From the NCBI RefSeq assembly GCF_000250675.2, contig NC_018681.1, positions 7,254,001 through 7,318,000 of the forward strand: a DNA stretch of 64,000 nt. The letters run 5' to 3'. Under the pieces are notes generated by a model that saw only the letters and a list, made by a program, of their open reading frames with translations, was not told where the DNA came from and made no database searches. The DNA comes from Nocardia brasiliensis ATCC 700358 (GTDB taxonomy: Bacteria; Actinomycetota; Actinomycetes; Mycobacteriales; Mycobacteriaceae). Both the position numbers and the translations under genes were made by a program. Below, one piece after another: positions 8,144 through 15,980 of the stretch; the first letter of the stretch is position 1, and each line of letters starts with the position of its first letter.

Positions 8144-8799
8144 CAGGACTCGGGGCTCTCCTCGGATTCCGTGGTGTAGAAGGTCACCGTATTCGCCGCG
8201 GCCGCGCGGGCCGCGTCCGGCTCGTCGCCGTCACCGATCGCGGCCTCCGCCCAGCCCGCCGCGGCCGTGCGGATGAACTCCTTGCCCTCCGGCGTGGTGT
8301 GCAAGGTGAGTGCCTCGGCCTGGTCCACCGGCGCACCGCTCGTCAGGTAGAGCCCGAGGCCCACCAGCGCGAGATCCCAGCCGACCCCGACGGCGCCGGG
8401 ACCGTACTGTGTCCAGAAGCCCGGATCGACCGGTGCCTCGTGCGCCAGTTCGAGCAGAGTGCCCGCCTCGCTCGGCGTGAGGACGACCCGCACCCAGGAC
8501 ACCTGCGGTCCCATCTCCCAGGTCACCGCGAAACCCTTGGGCTCGTCACACTCTTCGACCACCCCGCCCGCATTCCCCTCCAGCTGGTAGCGCCCGCCGA
8601 GCGCCAACTCCCCGCTGATCGGCAGGAACCAGCGCGGAATCCGCTCCGGATCGGTCAGCGCCTCCCACAGGTCGGGCTGATCGGTCGAATAACTCCGCCG
8701 CGCCACCGCCACCTTGGTCGGCACGCCATCGCGCACCCCACTGCGAATCTCCCGCGTCACCAGTCCGGCAAGCGTGACAGGGTCGCTCAACAAAGCCAT
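8143..8799 (-). CDS. SRPBCC/AHSA1-domain protein
   Basis: 218 aa. A START-like SRPBCC (Aha1-type) domain spans about 30-165: VAVARRSYSTDQPDLWEALTDPERIPRWFLP, then GGRYQLEGNAGGVVEECDEPKGFAVTWE and TLLELAHEA. These proteins bind hydrophobic ligands in a deep pocket; ligand unknown. An ATG 15 bases further upstream is in frame, but AAGGAGG lies just inside it and is ideally placed for the ATG at 8799 (MALLSDP), so I use that. First gene of a two-gene operon with ArsR. Gene order is the reverse of the more common ArsR-then-SRPBCC arrangement. Confidence 0.88.
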   Translation of the reverse strand: MALLSDPVTLAGLVTREIRSGVRDGVPTKVAVARRSYSTDQPDLWEALTDPERIPRWFLPISGELALGGRYQLEGNAGGVVEECDEPKGFAVTWEMGPQVSWVRVVLTPSEAGTLLELAHEAPVDPGFWTQYGPGAVGVGWDLALVGLGLYLTSGAPVDQAEALTLHTTPEGKEFIRTAAAGWAEAAIGDGDEPDAARAAAANTVTFYTTESEESPES

Positions 8800-8812
8800 C
8801 AGGTCCTCCTTC

Positions 8813-8828
8813 ATAAGTTTCTACTTAT
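8813..8828 (-). promoter_or_regulatory. Inverted-repeat operator candidate for the SRPBCC-ArsR operon
   Basis: ATAAGT-TTCT-ACTTAT on the plus strand: six-base arms, four-base spacer, perfect symmetry, in an AT-rich patch of otherwise GC-rich DNA. It overlaps a likely -10 region (TAATAT/TATAAG read on the minus strand) and ends about 14 bases before the chosen start codon. Placement is what is expected for ArsR autorepression. Confidence 0.55.
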
Positions 8829-8868
8829 ATTAGACGCCAGCATACTGCCACGCTCAGAGTGTTCTCGT

Positions 8869-9228
8869 CTATTGCCCGTAAGAGAACCGCAGGTCGGCGA
8901 ACAGCAGGGTGCCGAGTCGCCGCCGCAGATGTCCGAGCTTGCTCGGGTCGGGCAGATCGTCCGGGGTGAGCAGGGTGAACCGCAACAACGTCTCGCCGCC
9001 GCGCACGGCCTTCAACGCGAAGTGCACCTCGTCGTGCGGCCTGCTCGGCCACAACGACGACCACACCACCCGCTCCGGCTCCACTGCCGCCAACACCACC
9101 GGATCGACCTCGTCCGCCAGTAGCCGCAACCATGGCCGCGCTTCCGCCCGGCGCGGTTCCACCAGCGATCCCCACACCACCCGGGGTGGCGCAGGCAGCC
9201 GCCGTGCTCGCCCCCCGATCTCGATCAC
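8869..9228 (-). CDS. Small SRPBCC-like protein
   Basis: 119 aa, GTG start overlapping the stop of the GNAT gene (GTGA), so second gene of a two-gene operon. Sequence RLPAPPRVVWGSLVEP, then PVVLAAVEPERVVWSSLWPSRPHDEVHFAL and GGETLLRFTLLTPDD, resembles the strand-rich core of polyketide cyclase/START-like proteins. No catalytic residues can be named. The assignment rests on pattern only. Confidence 0.65.
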   Translation of the reverse strand: MIEIGGRARRLPAPPRVVWGSLVEPRRAEARPWLRLLADEVDPVVLAAVEPERVVWSSLWPSRPHDEVHFALKAVRGGETLLRFTLLTPDDLPDPSKLGHLRRRLGTLLFADLRFSYGQ

Positions 9229-9719
9229 TCCAGCACCTTACGACTCGGGCTCAGGTCTCGGGCGTAGTGTCTGCTGCCGGATTCTTCGCGGTAGCGGCCG
9301 AAGCCGGGGATCGGGTGGTAGCCGGCGGAGGTGTAGAGGGCGATGGCTTCCGGTTGGCGGGTGCCGGTTTCCAGCACGATGCGGCGGCGTCCGGCCGCCG
9401 CCGCACTGTGCTCGATGGCGGCCAGGAGCTGTCGGGCCAGCCCGCGGCCGCGCACCTCCGGCGCCACATACATCCGTTTGAGTTCGGCGTCCCCGTCCCG
9501 GAATTCGGGTTCGTCGCCCTCGTGCGCCCGCCACCCGGCACACGCCACCGGGATCCCCTCGACGTACCCGATCAGGAACGCGCCCAACGGCGGCGCGAAC
9601 TCGCCCGGATCGGTCGGACTCTCGTCCGGCCCGCCGTAACGCACCACATACTCCTGCTGCACCTCCGCGATCAACTTCCGCGCGTCCGGACTGTCATAAG
9701 CACGCGCCACCAGTTCCAT
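9225..9719 (-). CDS. GNAT-family N-acetyltransferase
   Basis: 164 aa, single GNAT domain. The acetyl-CoA-binding motif A is clear: AELKRMYVAPEVRGRGLARQLLAAIEHSA (R-G-R-G-L loop), followed by motif B IVLETGTRQPEAIALYTSAGYHPIPGFGRY. Strand beta-4/5 region is AFLIGYVEGIPVACAGWR. Substrate unknown. It overlaps the small SRPBCC-like gene by four bases and so is probably co-translated with it. Confidence 0.9.
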   Translation of the reverse strand: MELVARAYDSPDARKLIAEVQQEYVVRYGGPDESPTDPGEFAPPLGAFLIGYVEGIPVACAGWRAHEGDEPEFRDGDAELKRMYVAPEVRGRGLARQLLAAIEHSAAAAGRRRIVLETGTRQPEAIALYTSAGYHPIPGFGRYREESGSRHYARDLSPSRKVLE

Positions 9720-9858
9720 ACCGGTCAGGCTAGCGAGCGTGGCGTCGTGGCGGCGATCAGCCGGTGATCATCGCGGCGGAATCGGCCGAATCCCCGACAC
9801 TCATCCGAAATCCGCTCCAGCGGAAAGAATGCGGAGATATTGCTGGCCACTTGATCGT

Positions 9859-9905
9859 CAGGTAATGGTGGCGGTATCGGAAGAGAGGGACGCCACCATT
9901 ACCTG
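9859..9905 (-). terminator. Perfect 15-bp inverted repeat 3' of the XRE gene
   Basis: CAGGTAATGGTGGCG at 9859-9873 and its exact complement CGCCACCATTACCTG at 9891-9905, with a 17-base loop. It lies about 49 bases after the stop of the XRE/DUF5753 gene. No T-run follows on either strand. It could be an actinobacterial-type terminator without U-tail or a protein-binding site. The rest of 9720-9953 shows no gene; the DUF397 partner often found after this regulator type is not there. Confidence 0.55.
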
Positions 9906-9953
9906 GTGATCGATTGCCCAGGAGGAAAGTCGGGTGGTCGCACGGGCCAGGAA

Positions 9954-10832
9954 TTATTCGCTGAGCTCGGCGGCGATGTCGAGGATGTATGCACGGCTGT
10001 CGGTTTCGGGCAGGGCCAGGCGTTTGAGGTCGGTGCATACGGCGCGGTAGGTGGCGATCTCTTCGGGGTGCTCGAGGTAGAGGTCGCCGGTGAAGCCTTG
10101 GACATAGACGACCGGTGGCTCGGACAGGTATGCGGTGGGGTGCGGTGGAAACTCCAGCAGGACAAAGCTGCCCACCAGCAGACCTTGATACGCGCCGGCC
10201 GTGCGCGGCAGGACCTGCACCGAAACATTGGGCAGCCGAGCGAGATCGGCGAGACGGGTCAACTGGTCGGACATGACCCGGATACTGCCCGTGACCCGCC
10301 GCAACGCCGCCTCATCGATGAACGCGTCGAAGGCGAGCGGGTTCGCGCTGTCGGTGAGCCGCGACTGCCGCCGCGCCATGACCTCGACGTTCTTCTCGAT
10401 ATCGGCGGTCGGCCAGTTGGGGTGCAGCGCCCACGTCATCGCGCGGCGGTAGTCGGCGGTCTGCACCAGGCTGGGCAACAACATCGGCTGATACGAAATG
10501 ATGTGCTGCGCAGCGTCTTCCAACCCGACGAACAGCCCGCCGTGCGAAGGCAGCGCGTCGTCGTAGGCGTGCCACCACGCTTTGTTCTGCGTCTCCTCCA
10601 TGAGCCCGAGCAGCATTCGGGTCAGACTCGGCGGCAACTCGTAGATCTCGCACAACCGCTTGATGTACAGCGGATTCAGGCGGATCTGGACGCCGTTCTC
10701 CATCCGCCAGAAGGTCTGTTTGCTGACGCCGATCTCGTTGCGGGCGACTTCCGCGGTCACACATGCTTCGAGGCGTGCGCGGCGGAGCTCGCGGGCCAGT
10801 AGCCGGCGGGGCAGGGTCGAGCCAGTCGTCAT
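9954..10832 (-). CDS. XRE-family regulator with DUF5753 (Scr1-type)
   Basis: 292 aa. Residues about 5-75 are a Cro/CI helix-turn-helix (RRLLARELRRARLEACVT, then GVSKQTFWRMENGVQIRLNPLYIKRLCEIYEL). Residues about 95-285 are the DUF5753 domain (YQPMLLPSLVQTADYRRAM, MARRQSRL, FIDEAALRR, LARLPNVSVQVLPRTAGAYQG, and YLEHPEEIATYRAVCTDLKRLAL). Such proteins are developmental/antibiotic regulators in Streptomyces and normally pair with a small DUF397 protein, which is absent beside this gene. Start 10832 is preferred over 10841 because GGAG is nine bases before it but directly abuts the other. GGAACC direct repeats upstream may be its operator. Confidence 0.88.
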   Translation of the reverse strand: MTTGSTLPRRLLARELRRARLEACVTAEVARNEIGVSKQTFWRMENGVQIRLNPLYIKRLCEIYELPPSLTRMLLGLMEETQNKAWWHAYDDALPSHGGLFVGLEDAAQHIISYQPMLLPSLVQTADYRRAMTWALHPNWPTADIEKNVEVMARRQSRLTDSANPLAFDAFIDEAALRRVTGSIRVMSDQLTRLADLARLPNVSVQVLPRTAGAYQGLLVGSFVLLEFPPHPTAYLSEPPVVYVQGFTGDLYLEHPEEIATYRAVCTDLKRLALPETDSRAYILDIAAELSE

Positions 10833-11517
10833 GGGCAGCATCTCCGAAGGGTCGCTAATGGATTGGGTCCGTTTTGGAACCTGAATATGGCGCCGACTCT
10901 GGAACCTTGCCGAAAAAGCGCGACGAACTCGGTGGTGCAAGGTCCCGATCGGGTGGCTGTGCTGTTGCATTGCTGGTGTTCGCGGAAACCCGACCGGCCC
11001 GCCATCCCGATTCGGTGTCCGTGCTCATCCAACCAGGCGACTGTATAGGAGGATTGCCAATTTACCGAATTGCTCAGTGCGTCAACTCAATCGACCCCGC
11101 AGGGTAGAAAAAAGTCGCGTTCCAACTGGAACATTCCTAAATGGCGATTGCCCTCGCGGTGGGTTATTGCTGCCATTCGACCGTGCGTTGAACGCGCATT
11201 TATTCGCATGTCCCTGCCGCACGACTTTTGGGTTGTCGCACCCGCTATGGCCTGCCGAAACGAGTGCAGGAACGCAGAATGGGTGCGAAAGTTCGGGAGT
11301 TCCGCGCGCGGGTGCGCTTGCCGGAGTTCGGGTGCCCTGCTCGGTGAATCGGGCTGAGGTGCAGCGGCTTCGGGCGATGGCAGACGCGCCCATTCGTCGC
11401 GTACGGCTCGTGGCCTGTGCCCGTAATGACAGCGGTGGCTCGGATAGTCCCGGCCGGGACGTGCACTCGGCTCTGTGAAACCAACTGCGCACCAACCTGT
11501 TCGACCCCTGCAACGCA
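10833..11517. other. 685-bp gene-poor, lower-GC stretch
   Basis: No convincing gene on either strand. Open frames here (for example a 133-codon plus-strand frame at 11077-11478) have no Shine-Dalgarno site, no recognisable domain and codon use unlike the neighbours. GC is clearly lower around 10850-11250. It holds TGGAACCT direct repeats at 10875 and 10900, a GTTCCA/TGGAAC inverted repeat at 11119-11132, and a perfect AGGAGG at 11047-11052 with no well-spaced start codon. It may be decayed accessory DNA plus the promoter of the XRE gene. Confidence 0.4.
10875..10907 (-). promoter_or_regulatory. TGGAACCT direct repeats upstream of the XRE gene
   Basis: Two copies of TGGAACCT start at 10875 and 10900 (25 bases apart), 43 and 68 bases upstream of the XRE start. 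A related GTTCCA-AC-TGGAAC inverted repeat lies at 11119-11132. Spacing of about 2.5 helical turns and nearness to the promoter suggest binding sites, possibly for the XRE protein itself. Confidence 0.35.
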
Positions 11518-11552
11518 TCGACCCCAGCGCCCGCGCGGGACGCTGGGGTCGA
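11518..11552 (-). terminator. Strong hairpin after the DUF7144 gene
   Basis: TCGACCCCAGCG at 11518-11529 pairs perfectly with CGCTGGGGTCGA at 11541-11552; 11-base loop that is itself partly self-complementary. It begins 12 bases beyond the stop codon of the minus-strand gene. A TTTT precedes it on that strand rather than following it. Confidence 0.65.
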
Positions 11553-11564
11553 AAACGTGCGCAC

Positions 11565-11963
11565 TTACTGCGTGGCGAGTTGCCGGGCCAGCGCCCAGAT
11601 CACCAGAACATCGATCGCGATGATCACCAGCGCCCAGAAAGGATAGATGGGGGCGAAGAGGAAGTTGTCCAGGATGCTGATCGCCGCCATGACGATGCCG
11701 GCGAGGTAACCCCAGGTCTTGCCGGTGACGATGCCGAAGCCCGCGACCAGGACGAGGATCGCGATCACCAGGTGGATCCAGCCCCACGTCGAGACGTCGA
11801 CCAGGAACACCTGGTCTTCGGTGACGACGAAGATGTCGCGCCCCGCGATCGCGGCGATGGCGGTCATCAGATGCAGCAGGCCGGTGACGAGGATCAGGAC
11901 ACCGGCGAAAATCGTCATGTCGTTGAGCACCGGGCCGGTGCGGACGGGTCCGGGACTGGTCAT
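11565..11963 (-). CDS. DUF7144-type four-helix membrane protein
   Basis: 132 aa. Four predicted transmembrane helices: FAGVLILVTGLLHLMTAIAA, then STWGWIHLVIAILVLVAGFG, TWGYLAGIVMAAISILDNFL and PFWALVIIAIDVLVIWALA. The T-W-G-W-I-H and PIYPFWALVIIAIDVLVIWAL segments are typical of a small actinobacterial membrane family annotated DUF7144. Function unknown. The frame is open for another 180 codons upstream, but ATG 11963 has AAGGAG eight bases before it and starts the homologous part. Divergent from nrdF. Confidence 0.82.
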   Translation of the reverse strand: MTSPGPVRTGPVLNDMTIFAGVLILVTGLLHLMTAIAAIAGRDIFVVTEDQVFLVDVSTWGWIHLVIAILVLVAGFGIVTGKTWGYLAGIVMAAISILDNFLFAPIYPFWALVIIAIDVLVIWALARQLATQ

Positions 11964-12291
11964 AACACACACTCCTTCCGAAACGCGTGGTACACCTATC
12001 GCCTCAACGTAGCCCCTGATCAGGCGAAAACCGGCGCAGATCGGCGGATCGCAACCGTGGTGGCAAACTTTCCGCGATCTCGCGCGGCGCGCCCGCATCG
12101 ATGTGGTCGTTCGGGTGCCGGTGGCGCACAATAGGGGCCGCACGCGGTGGCTCCCGGCCGTTCCGTCCAGGTGACACACATCGCTGCGACACAAGGTGTT
12201 GTGCTGCACGGACTTGTCACCCCCAAGGAGTAGTGTCCAGGGGAGGGAAATTCCGTGACGGCCGCGGGCTCGGGAAAGGTGTGGAGGCAGC
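11964..12291. promoter_or_regulatory. Divergent promoter region of the DUF7144 gene and nrdF
   Basis: 328 bases without a gene. It must contain the promoters of both flanking genes. The one clear element is the NrdR-box-like repeat at 12189-12204; otherwise nothing recognisable is seen. Confidence 0.5.
12189..12204 (+). promoter_or_regulatory. NrdR-box-like sequence
   Basis: ACACAAGGTGTTGTGC, about 90 bases before the nrdF start. The core CACAA-ggtg-TTGTG is a perfect inverted repeat and fits the general NrdR box pattern (acaC-A-AT-T-Gtgt). NrdR represses ribonucleotide reductase genes when dATP/ATP is high. Usually two boxes occur in tandem; a second one is not obvious here. Confidence 0.5.
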
Positions 12292-13254
12292 ATGAAACTG
12301 ATCGATCGGGTATCGGCCATCAACTGGAATCGGGTGCCCGACGAGAAGGATGCCGAGGTCTGGGATCGGCTGACCGGCAACTTCTGGCTGCCCGAGAAGG
12401 TTCCGGTGTCCAACGACATCCCCTCGTGGGGCACGTTGACCACCGACGAGAAGCAGCTGACCATGCGGGTCTTCACCGGCCTGACGCTGCTGGACACCAT
12501 TCAGGGCACCGTCGGCGCGGTGAGCCTGATCCCGGATGCGCTGACCCCGCACGAGGAGGCGGTGTACACCAACATCGCGTTCATGGAGTCGGTGCACGCC
12601 AAGAGCTACAGCTCGATCTTCTCCACGCTGTGCTCCACCCGCGAGATCGACGACGCGTTCCGCTGGTCGGAGGAGAACCGCAACCTGCAGCGCAAGGCCG
12701 AGATCGTGCTGGAGTTCTACAACGGTGACGATCCGCTCAAGCGCAAGGTCGCCTCGACCCTGCTGGAGAGCTTCCTGTTCTACTCCGGCTTCTACCTGCC
12801 GATGTACTGGTCCTCGCGGGCCAAGCTCACCAACACCGCCGACCTGATCCGGCTGATCATCCGCGACGAGGCCGTGCACGGCTACTACATCGGCTACAAG
12901 TACCAGAAGGGTCTGGAGCTGGTCAGCCAGGCCGAGCGCGACGAGCTGAAGAACTACACGTTCGAGCTGCTCTTCGAGTTGTACGACAACGAGGTCGATT
13001 ACACCCAGGACCTCTACGACGAGGTCGGCCTCACCGAGGACGTCAAGAAGTTCCTGCGCTACAACGCCAACAAAGCGCTGATGAACCTCGGCTACGAGGG
13101 CCTGTTCCCCAAGGACGAGACCGAGGTGAACCCGGCCATCCTGTCGGCACTTTCGCCGAACGCCGACGAGAACCACGACTTCTTCTCCGGCTCCGGCTCC
13201 AGCTACGTGATCGGCAAGGCCGTCAACACCGAAGACGAAGACTGGGAGTTCTGA
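12292..13254 (+). CDS. nrdF: Class Ib ribonucleotide reductase beta subunit NrdF
   Basis: 320 aa, full length. It houses the dinuclear Mn/Fe centre and tyrosyl radical that start reduction of NDPs to dNDPs in the NrdE partner. Metal-ligand motifs are present: the E-x2-H helix FMESVHAKSYSSIFST and the second helix RDEAVHGYYIGYKYQ. The C-terminal tail NTEDEDWEF is the NrdE-docking peptide. ATG with GGAGG eight bases upstream. NrdH, NrdI and NrdE are not adjacent, as with nrdF2 in mycobacteria. A good intrinsic terminator follows. Confidence 0.96.
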   Translation: MKLIDRVSAINWNRVPDEKDAEVWDRLTGNFWLPEKVPVSNDIPSWGTLTTDEKQLTMRVFTGLTLLDTIQGTVGAVSLIPDALTPHEEAVYTNIAFMESVHAKSYSSIFSTLCSTREIDDAFRWSEENRNLQRKAEIVLEFYNGDDPLKRKVASTLLESFLFYSGFYLPMYWSSRAKLTNTADLIRLIIRDEAVHGYYIGYKYQKGLELVSQAERDELKNYTFELLFELYDNEVDYTQDLYDEVGLTEDVKKFLRYNANKALMNLGYEGLFPKDETEVNPAILSALSPNADENHDFFSGSGSSYVIGKAVNTEDEDWEF

Positions 13255-13269
13255 ACCACCCCCAACCCG

Positions 13270-13303
13270 AAACGGCGGCAGAATCCTCTGCCGCCGTTTT
13301 CCA
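13270..13303 (+). terminator. Intrinsic terminator of nrdF
   Basis: AAACGGCGGCAGA (13270-13282) pairs perfectly with TCTGCCGCCGTTT (13287-13299), loop of four, followed by more T. The flanking A- and T-runs make it suitable for both directions, so it can also end the converging exporter operon. Confidence 0.85.
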
Positions 13304-13357
13304 TGTCCGCTCCGCGCCGCCGCCCCGATCGGCTGTCTCAACCCGCTCTACGCAGAC

Positions 13358-14173
13358 TCACCGCCTGCTGGCTCGGCGGTAGCCGATGGTGGCGGGGATG
13401 GCGAAGAGGACGATGGCGCCTAGGGACCAGGCGAAGGTGAGGGTGAGGGGGCGGGCGAGGGGGCCTTCGAGGGCGAGGGCTTTCATGGCGTCGACGGCGA
13501 CGGACATCGGCTGGTTGCGGACGACGGGTTGGATCCAGGTGGGGTAGGCGGCCAGGGGGACGAAACCGGTGCTGAAGAACATCATCAGCGAGGTGAGGAT
13601 AGTGATCCCCTCTACCAGTGCGGCTTTGGCGTTGAAGACGGCGACCGAGGTGACCACGGTCGCGAAGGCCAAGCCGAAAAGCACTGGGATGAGCAGGAAT
13701 ACGAGCGTGGGCAGCAACCCTTGGTGGAAGCGGAAGCCGAGCAGGAACCCGACCAGGATGATGGCGAGGGTGCCCGCGAAGATCCGGCAGCCTTCGGCGA
13801 CGATGCGGGACGCGAGACCGGACGCCCGATGTACTGGTAGCACCCAGAAGCGGGCGAGCAGCCCCGCTTCCCGTTCCCGGCCGAGCAGCACCCCGCATGC
13901 GACGGCGCCGGAGACGGCGCCCGCGATGGTGACCATCGGCACCGAACCGTAGAGCGCGCTTTCGCCGGTGAAACGCTGGATCTGGCCGCCCACCACCGTT
14001 TCCAGCATGATCAGCAGCAGGCACGGGATGATCAGCGCCTCCAGCAGGGTGACCGGGTTGCGCGCCCAGCGCAGCAACAGCCGCTGGGTCTGGATCAGCG
14101 TGTGCCGCAACAGCGCAGCGGACGACACCTCCGAGGCGCGCACGCCTTCGCTTCGATCGGCCAGCAGTGCCAT
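13358..14173 (-). CDS. ABC-2 type permease (DrrC/DrrB-like), second subunit
   Basis: 271 aa with six predicted helices and the ABC-2 core (PVTLLEALIIPCLLLIMLETVVGG, then GREREAGLLARFWVLPVHRASGLASRIVAEG, FSTGFVPLAAYPTWIQPVVRNQPMS). With the ATPase and the preceding permease it should form a DrrAB-type exporter in the membrane. Two adjacent ATGs overlap the upstream stop; I take the second (14173), five bases after GGGAGG, over 14176, which is only two away. It is the last gene of the NRPS operon, converging on nrdF. Confidence 0.87.
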   Translation of the reverse strand: MALLADRSEGVRASEVSSAALLRHTLIQTQRLLLRWARNPVTLLEALIIPCLLLIMLETVVGGQIQRFTGESALYGSVPMVTIAGAVSGAVACGVLLGREREAGLLARFWVLPVHRASGLASRIVAEGCRIFAGTLAIILVGFLLGFRFHQGLLPTLVFLLIPVLFGLAFATVVTSVAVFNAKAALVEGITILTSLMMFFSTGFVPLAAYPTWIQPVVRNQPMSVAVDAMKALALEGPLARPLTLTFAWSLGAIVLFAIPATIGYRRASRR

Positions 14174-14991
14174 CATGCCCTCCCTGCGCTCAACCGGATG
14201 GTCAGCGGTATGCACACGAGCAGAATCGCGGCGGTCCAGGCCAGCGACGGCCCCATCAGCGACCAGGTGACCTGGCCCGCGTTGCCCAGCGAGTCGCCGG
14301 CCAGCGCGCGCAGGCCGATGACGAACTGCGATACCGGCTGGTTGCGGACGAACGCCTGTACCCAGGCCGGAAACTGGTGTGCCGGAGCCAATCCCGTCGA
14401 CAGCATGCCGAAGATCAAGGGCGGCAGCACCAATGCCTGCGTGGTGGCCTCCGGACTGCGGGACAGGGTGCCGATCACGTCCGCGCCTAGCGTCAACGCG
14501 GTGCCGATGAGCATCGACAGCAGCAGGAAGCCGAGGGTGTGCGCGGTGTCGAGATAGAACCGGAATCCGATGACGTGCCCGCACGCGACGGCCGCGCACA
14601 GCGACAGGGCGAGCCGGAAGATGTTGCCCGACATCCGCGCCGAGACCGGCACGAGCCGGCCGACGGGCATCGACCCGAAGCGCCGGTTGAGTCCGGCGAC
14701 GGAATCGGTGGCCGCGCGGAAGGCGGCCGAGATGGCGGTGAAGGCGGCGGCCTGCAGCACGACGAGCGGCATCATGAACTGCGCGTAGCTGCTGAATCCG
14801 GTGCCCGCGAATGTCATCACCGTCTTCAGCGGAATGTAGAAGCCCGCGGTGAACGTCGCGGGTGCGAGGATCGAGGTCAGCACCTCACCGGTTTTGACCG
14901 AGGGCACGATCAGTCGGGACGTGAGTACCCACCATTGCCGGGCGCGGGCCGGTGTCGCGCCGACGTCGGCGAGCCATGCTCCCGTGGTCAT
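14173..14991 (-). CDS. ABC-2 type permease (DrrB-like), first subunit
   Basis: 272 aa, six predicted helices. Features: RQWWVLTSRLIVPSVKTGEVLTS near the N-terminus, FMMPLVVLQAAAFTAISAAFRAATD, RRFGSMPVGRLVPVSARMSGN (coupling-helix region) and FGMLSTGLAPAHQFPAWVQAFVRNQPVS. The start overlaps the ATPase stop by four bases (ATGA) and the end overlaps the next permease, so ATPase, permease 1 and permease 2 are translationally coupled. Predicted role is efflux of the NRPS product; this is inference from position. Confidence 0.88.
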   Translation of the reverse strand: MTTGAWLADVGATPARARQWWVLTSRLIVPSVKTGEVLTSILAPATFTAGFYIPLKTVMTFAGTGFSSYAQFMMPLVVLQAAAFTAISAAFRAATDSVAGLNRRFGSMPVGRLVPVSARMSGNIFRLALSLCAAVACGHVIGFRFYLDTAHTLGFLLLSMLIGTALTLGADVIGTLSRSPEATTQALVLPPLIFGMLSTGLAPAHQFPAWVQAFVRNQPVSQFVIGLRALAGDSLGNAGQVTWSLMGPSLAWTAAILLVCIPLTIRLSAGRA

Positions 14992-15980
14992 GAGACCGCC
15001 TCCACGTCAACGGCTTTCGCCTCGTCGGTGGTGGCGAGGTGTCCGGTCAACTGCAGGAACACGTCGTCGAGGGACGGCCTGCGCAACGCGATGTCGACCA
15101 GCTCCACCTCGGCCCCGTCCAACCGCCGCAACGCTTCGGCGAGCGTCTTGGCCCCGTCGGGTGCGGGGATGGTGATGCGATCCGAATCCGGGGTCAGCGC
15201 GGCTCGATTCTCCGCGGGCAGCAGCGGTCCGAGAGCAGCGGCGATGACGTTCAGGTCGGTCAGGTCCAGCGGCACCACCTCGCAATAGCTGCCGCCGGTC
15301 CGGGATTTCAGCTCGTCCGCGGTGCCCTGGGCGATCACCACGCCGTGGTCGATCACGATGATGCGATCGCTCAGCGCGTCGGCCTCCTCGAGGTACTGGG
15401 TGGTGAGCAGGGTGGTGATGCCCGCCTTCTTGAAGCTGCGCACCAGATCCCAAACCCCTTGCCTGCTGCGGGGATCCAGACCGGTCGTCGGCTCGTCGAG
15501 GAACACCACGTCCGGACGGACGACGAGGCCACACGCGATATCGATGCGTCGTCGCATGCCGCCCGAGTAGGTGCCGACCCGGCGTCCCGCCGCGCCGACG
15601 AGATCGAACTCGGTGAGCAGTTCGTCCGCCCGGGCTCGGGCGGCGCGCTTGCGCAGCCCCATCAGCCTGCCGAACATCACGAGATTCTCGTAGCCGCTGA
15701 GCATGTCGTCGAGCGCGGCGTACTGCCCGGTCAACATGATGGAGCGGCGCACGGCCGCCGGGTCGGTGACGACGTCGTGCCCGGCGACGAGCGCGCGCCC
15801 GCGGTCGGGGGCGATGAGCGTCGAGAGGATGTTCACCGTGGTGGTCTTGCCTGCGCCGTTGGGACCGAGGATGCCGAGGATCTCGCCCGGTGTCGCCACG
15901 AAATCGACGCCGCGCAATGCCTGTACGGCACCGAACGACTTCTCGATGCCCTCGACCACCACTCCCTGCTCGGAATTCAT
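14988..15980 (-). CDS. DrrA-type ABC exporter ATPase
   Basis: 330 aa. Walker A GPNGAGKTT (39-47), ABC signature YSGGMRRR (138-145), Walker B VVFLDEPTTGLD (158-169), and the H-loop region replaced by TTQYLEEADALSD (the Q-Y form typical of DrrA). A C-terminal extension of about 90 residues ends VDIALRRPSLDDVFLQLTGH, the hallmark of daunorubicin-resistance type ATPases. Start ATG overlaps the NRPS stop by four bases, so it is the fifth cistron-level partner of the peptide synthetase and likely powers export of its product. Confidence 0.93.
   Translation of the reverse strand: MNSEQGVVVEGIEKSFGAVQALRGVDFVATPGEILGILGPNGAGKTTTVNILSTLIAPDRGRALVAGHDVVTDPAAVRRSIMLTGQYAALDDMLSGYENLVMFGRLMGLRKRAARARADELLTEFDLVGAAGRRVGTYSGGMRRRIDIACGLVVRPDVVFLDEPTTGLDPRSRQGVWDLVRSFKKAGITTLLTTQYLEEADALSDRIIVIDHGVVIAQGTADELKSRTGGSYCEVVPLDLTDLNVIAAALGPLLPAENRAALTPDSDRITIPAPDGAKTLAEALRRLDGAEVELVDIALRRPSLDDVFLQLTGHLATTDEAKAVDVEAVS

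Noticed and set aside
11047..11107. 17-codon leader peptide after a perfect AGGAGG
   Set aside because: The TTG start would be one base from AGGAGG, too close for initiation.
11077..11478. 133-codon plus-strand frame in the gap before the DUF7144 gene
   Set aside because: No ribosome site, no domain, low-complexity basic translation.
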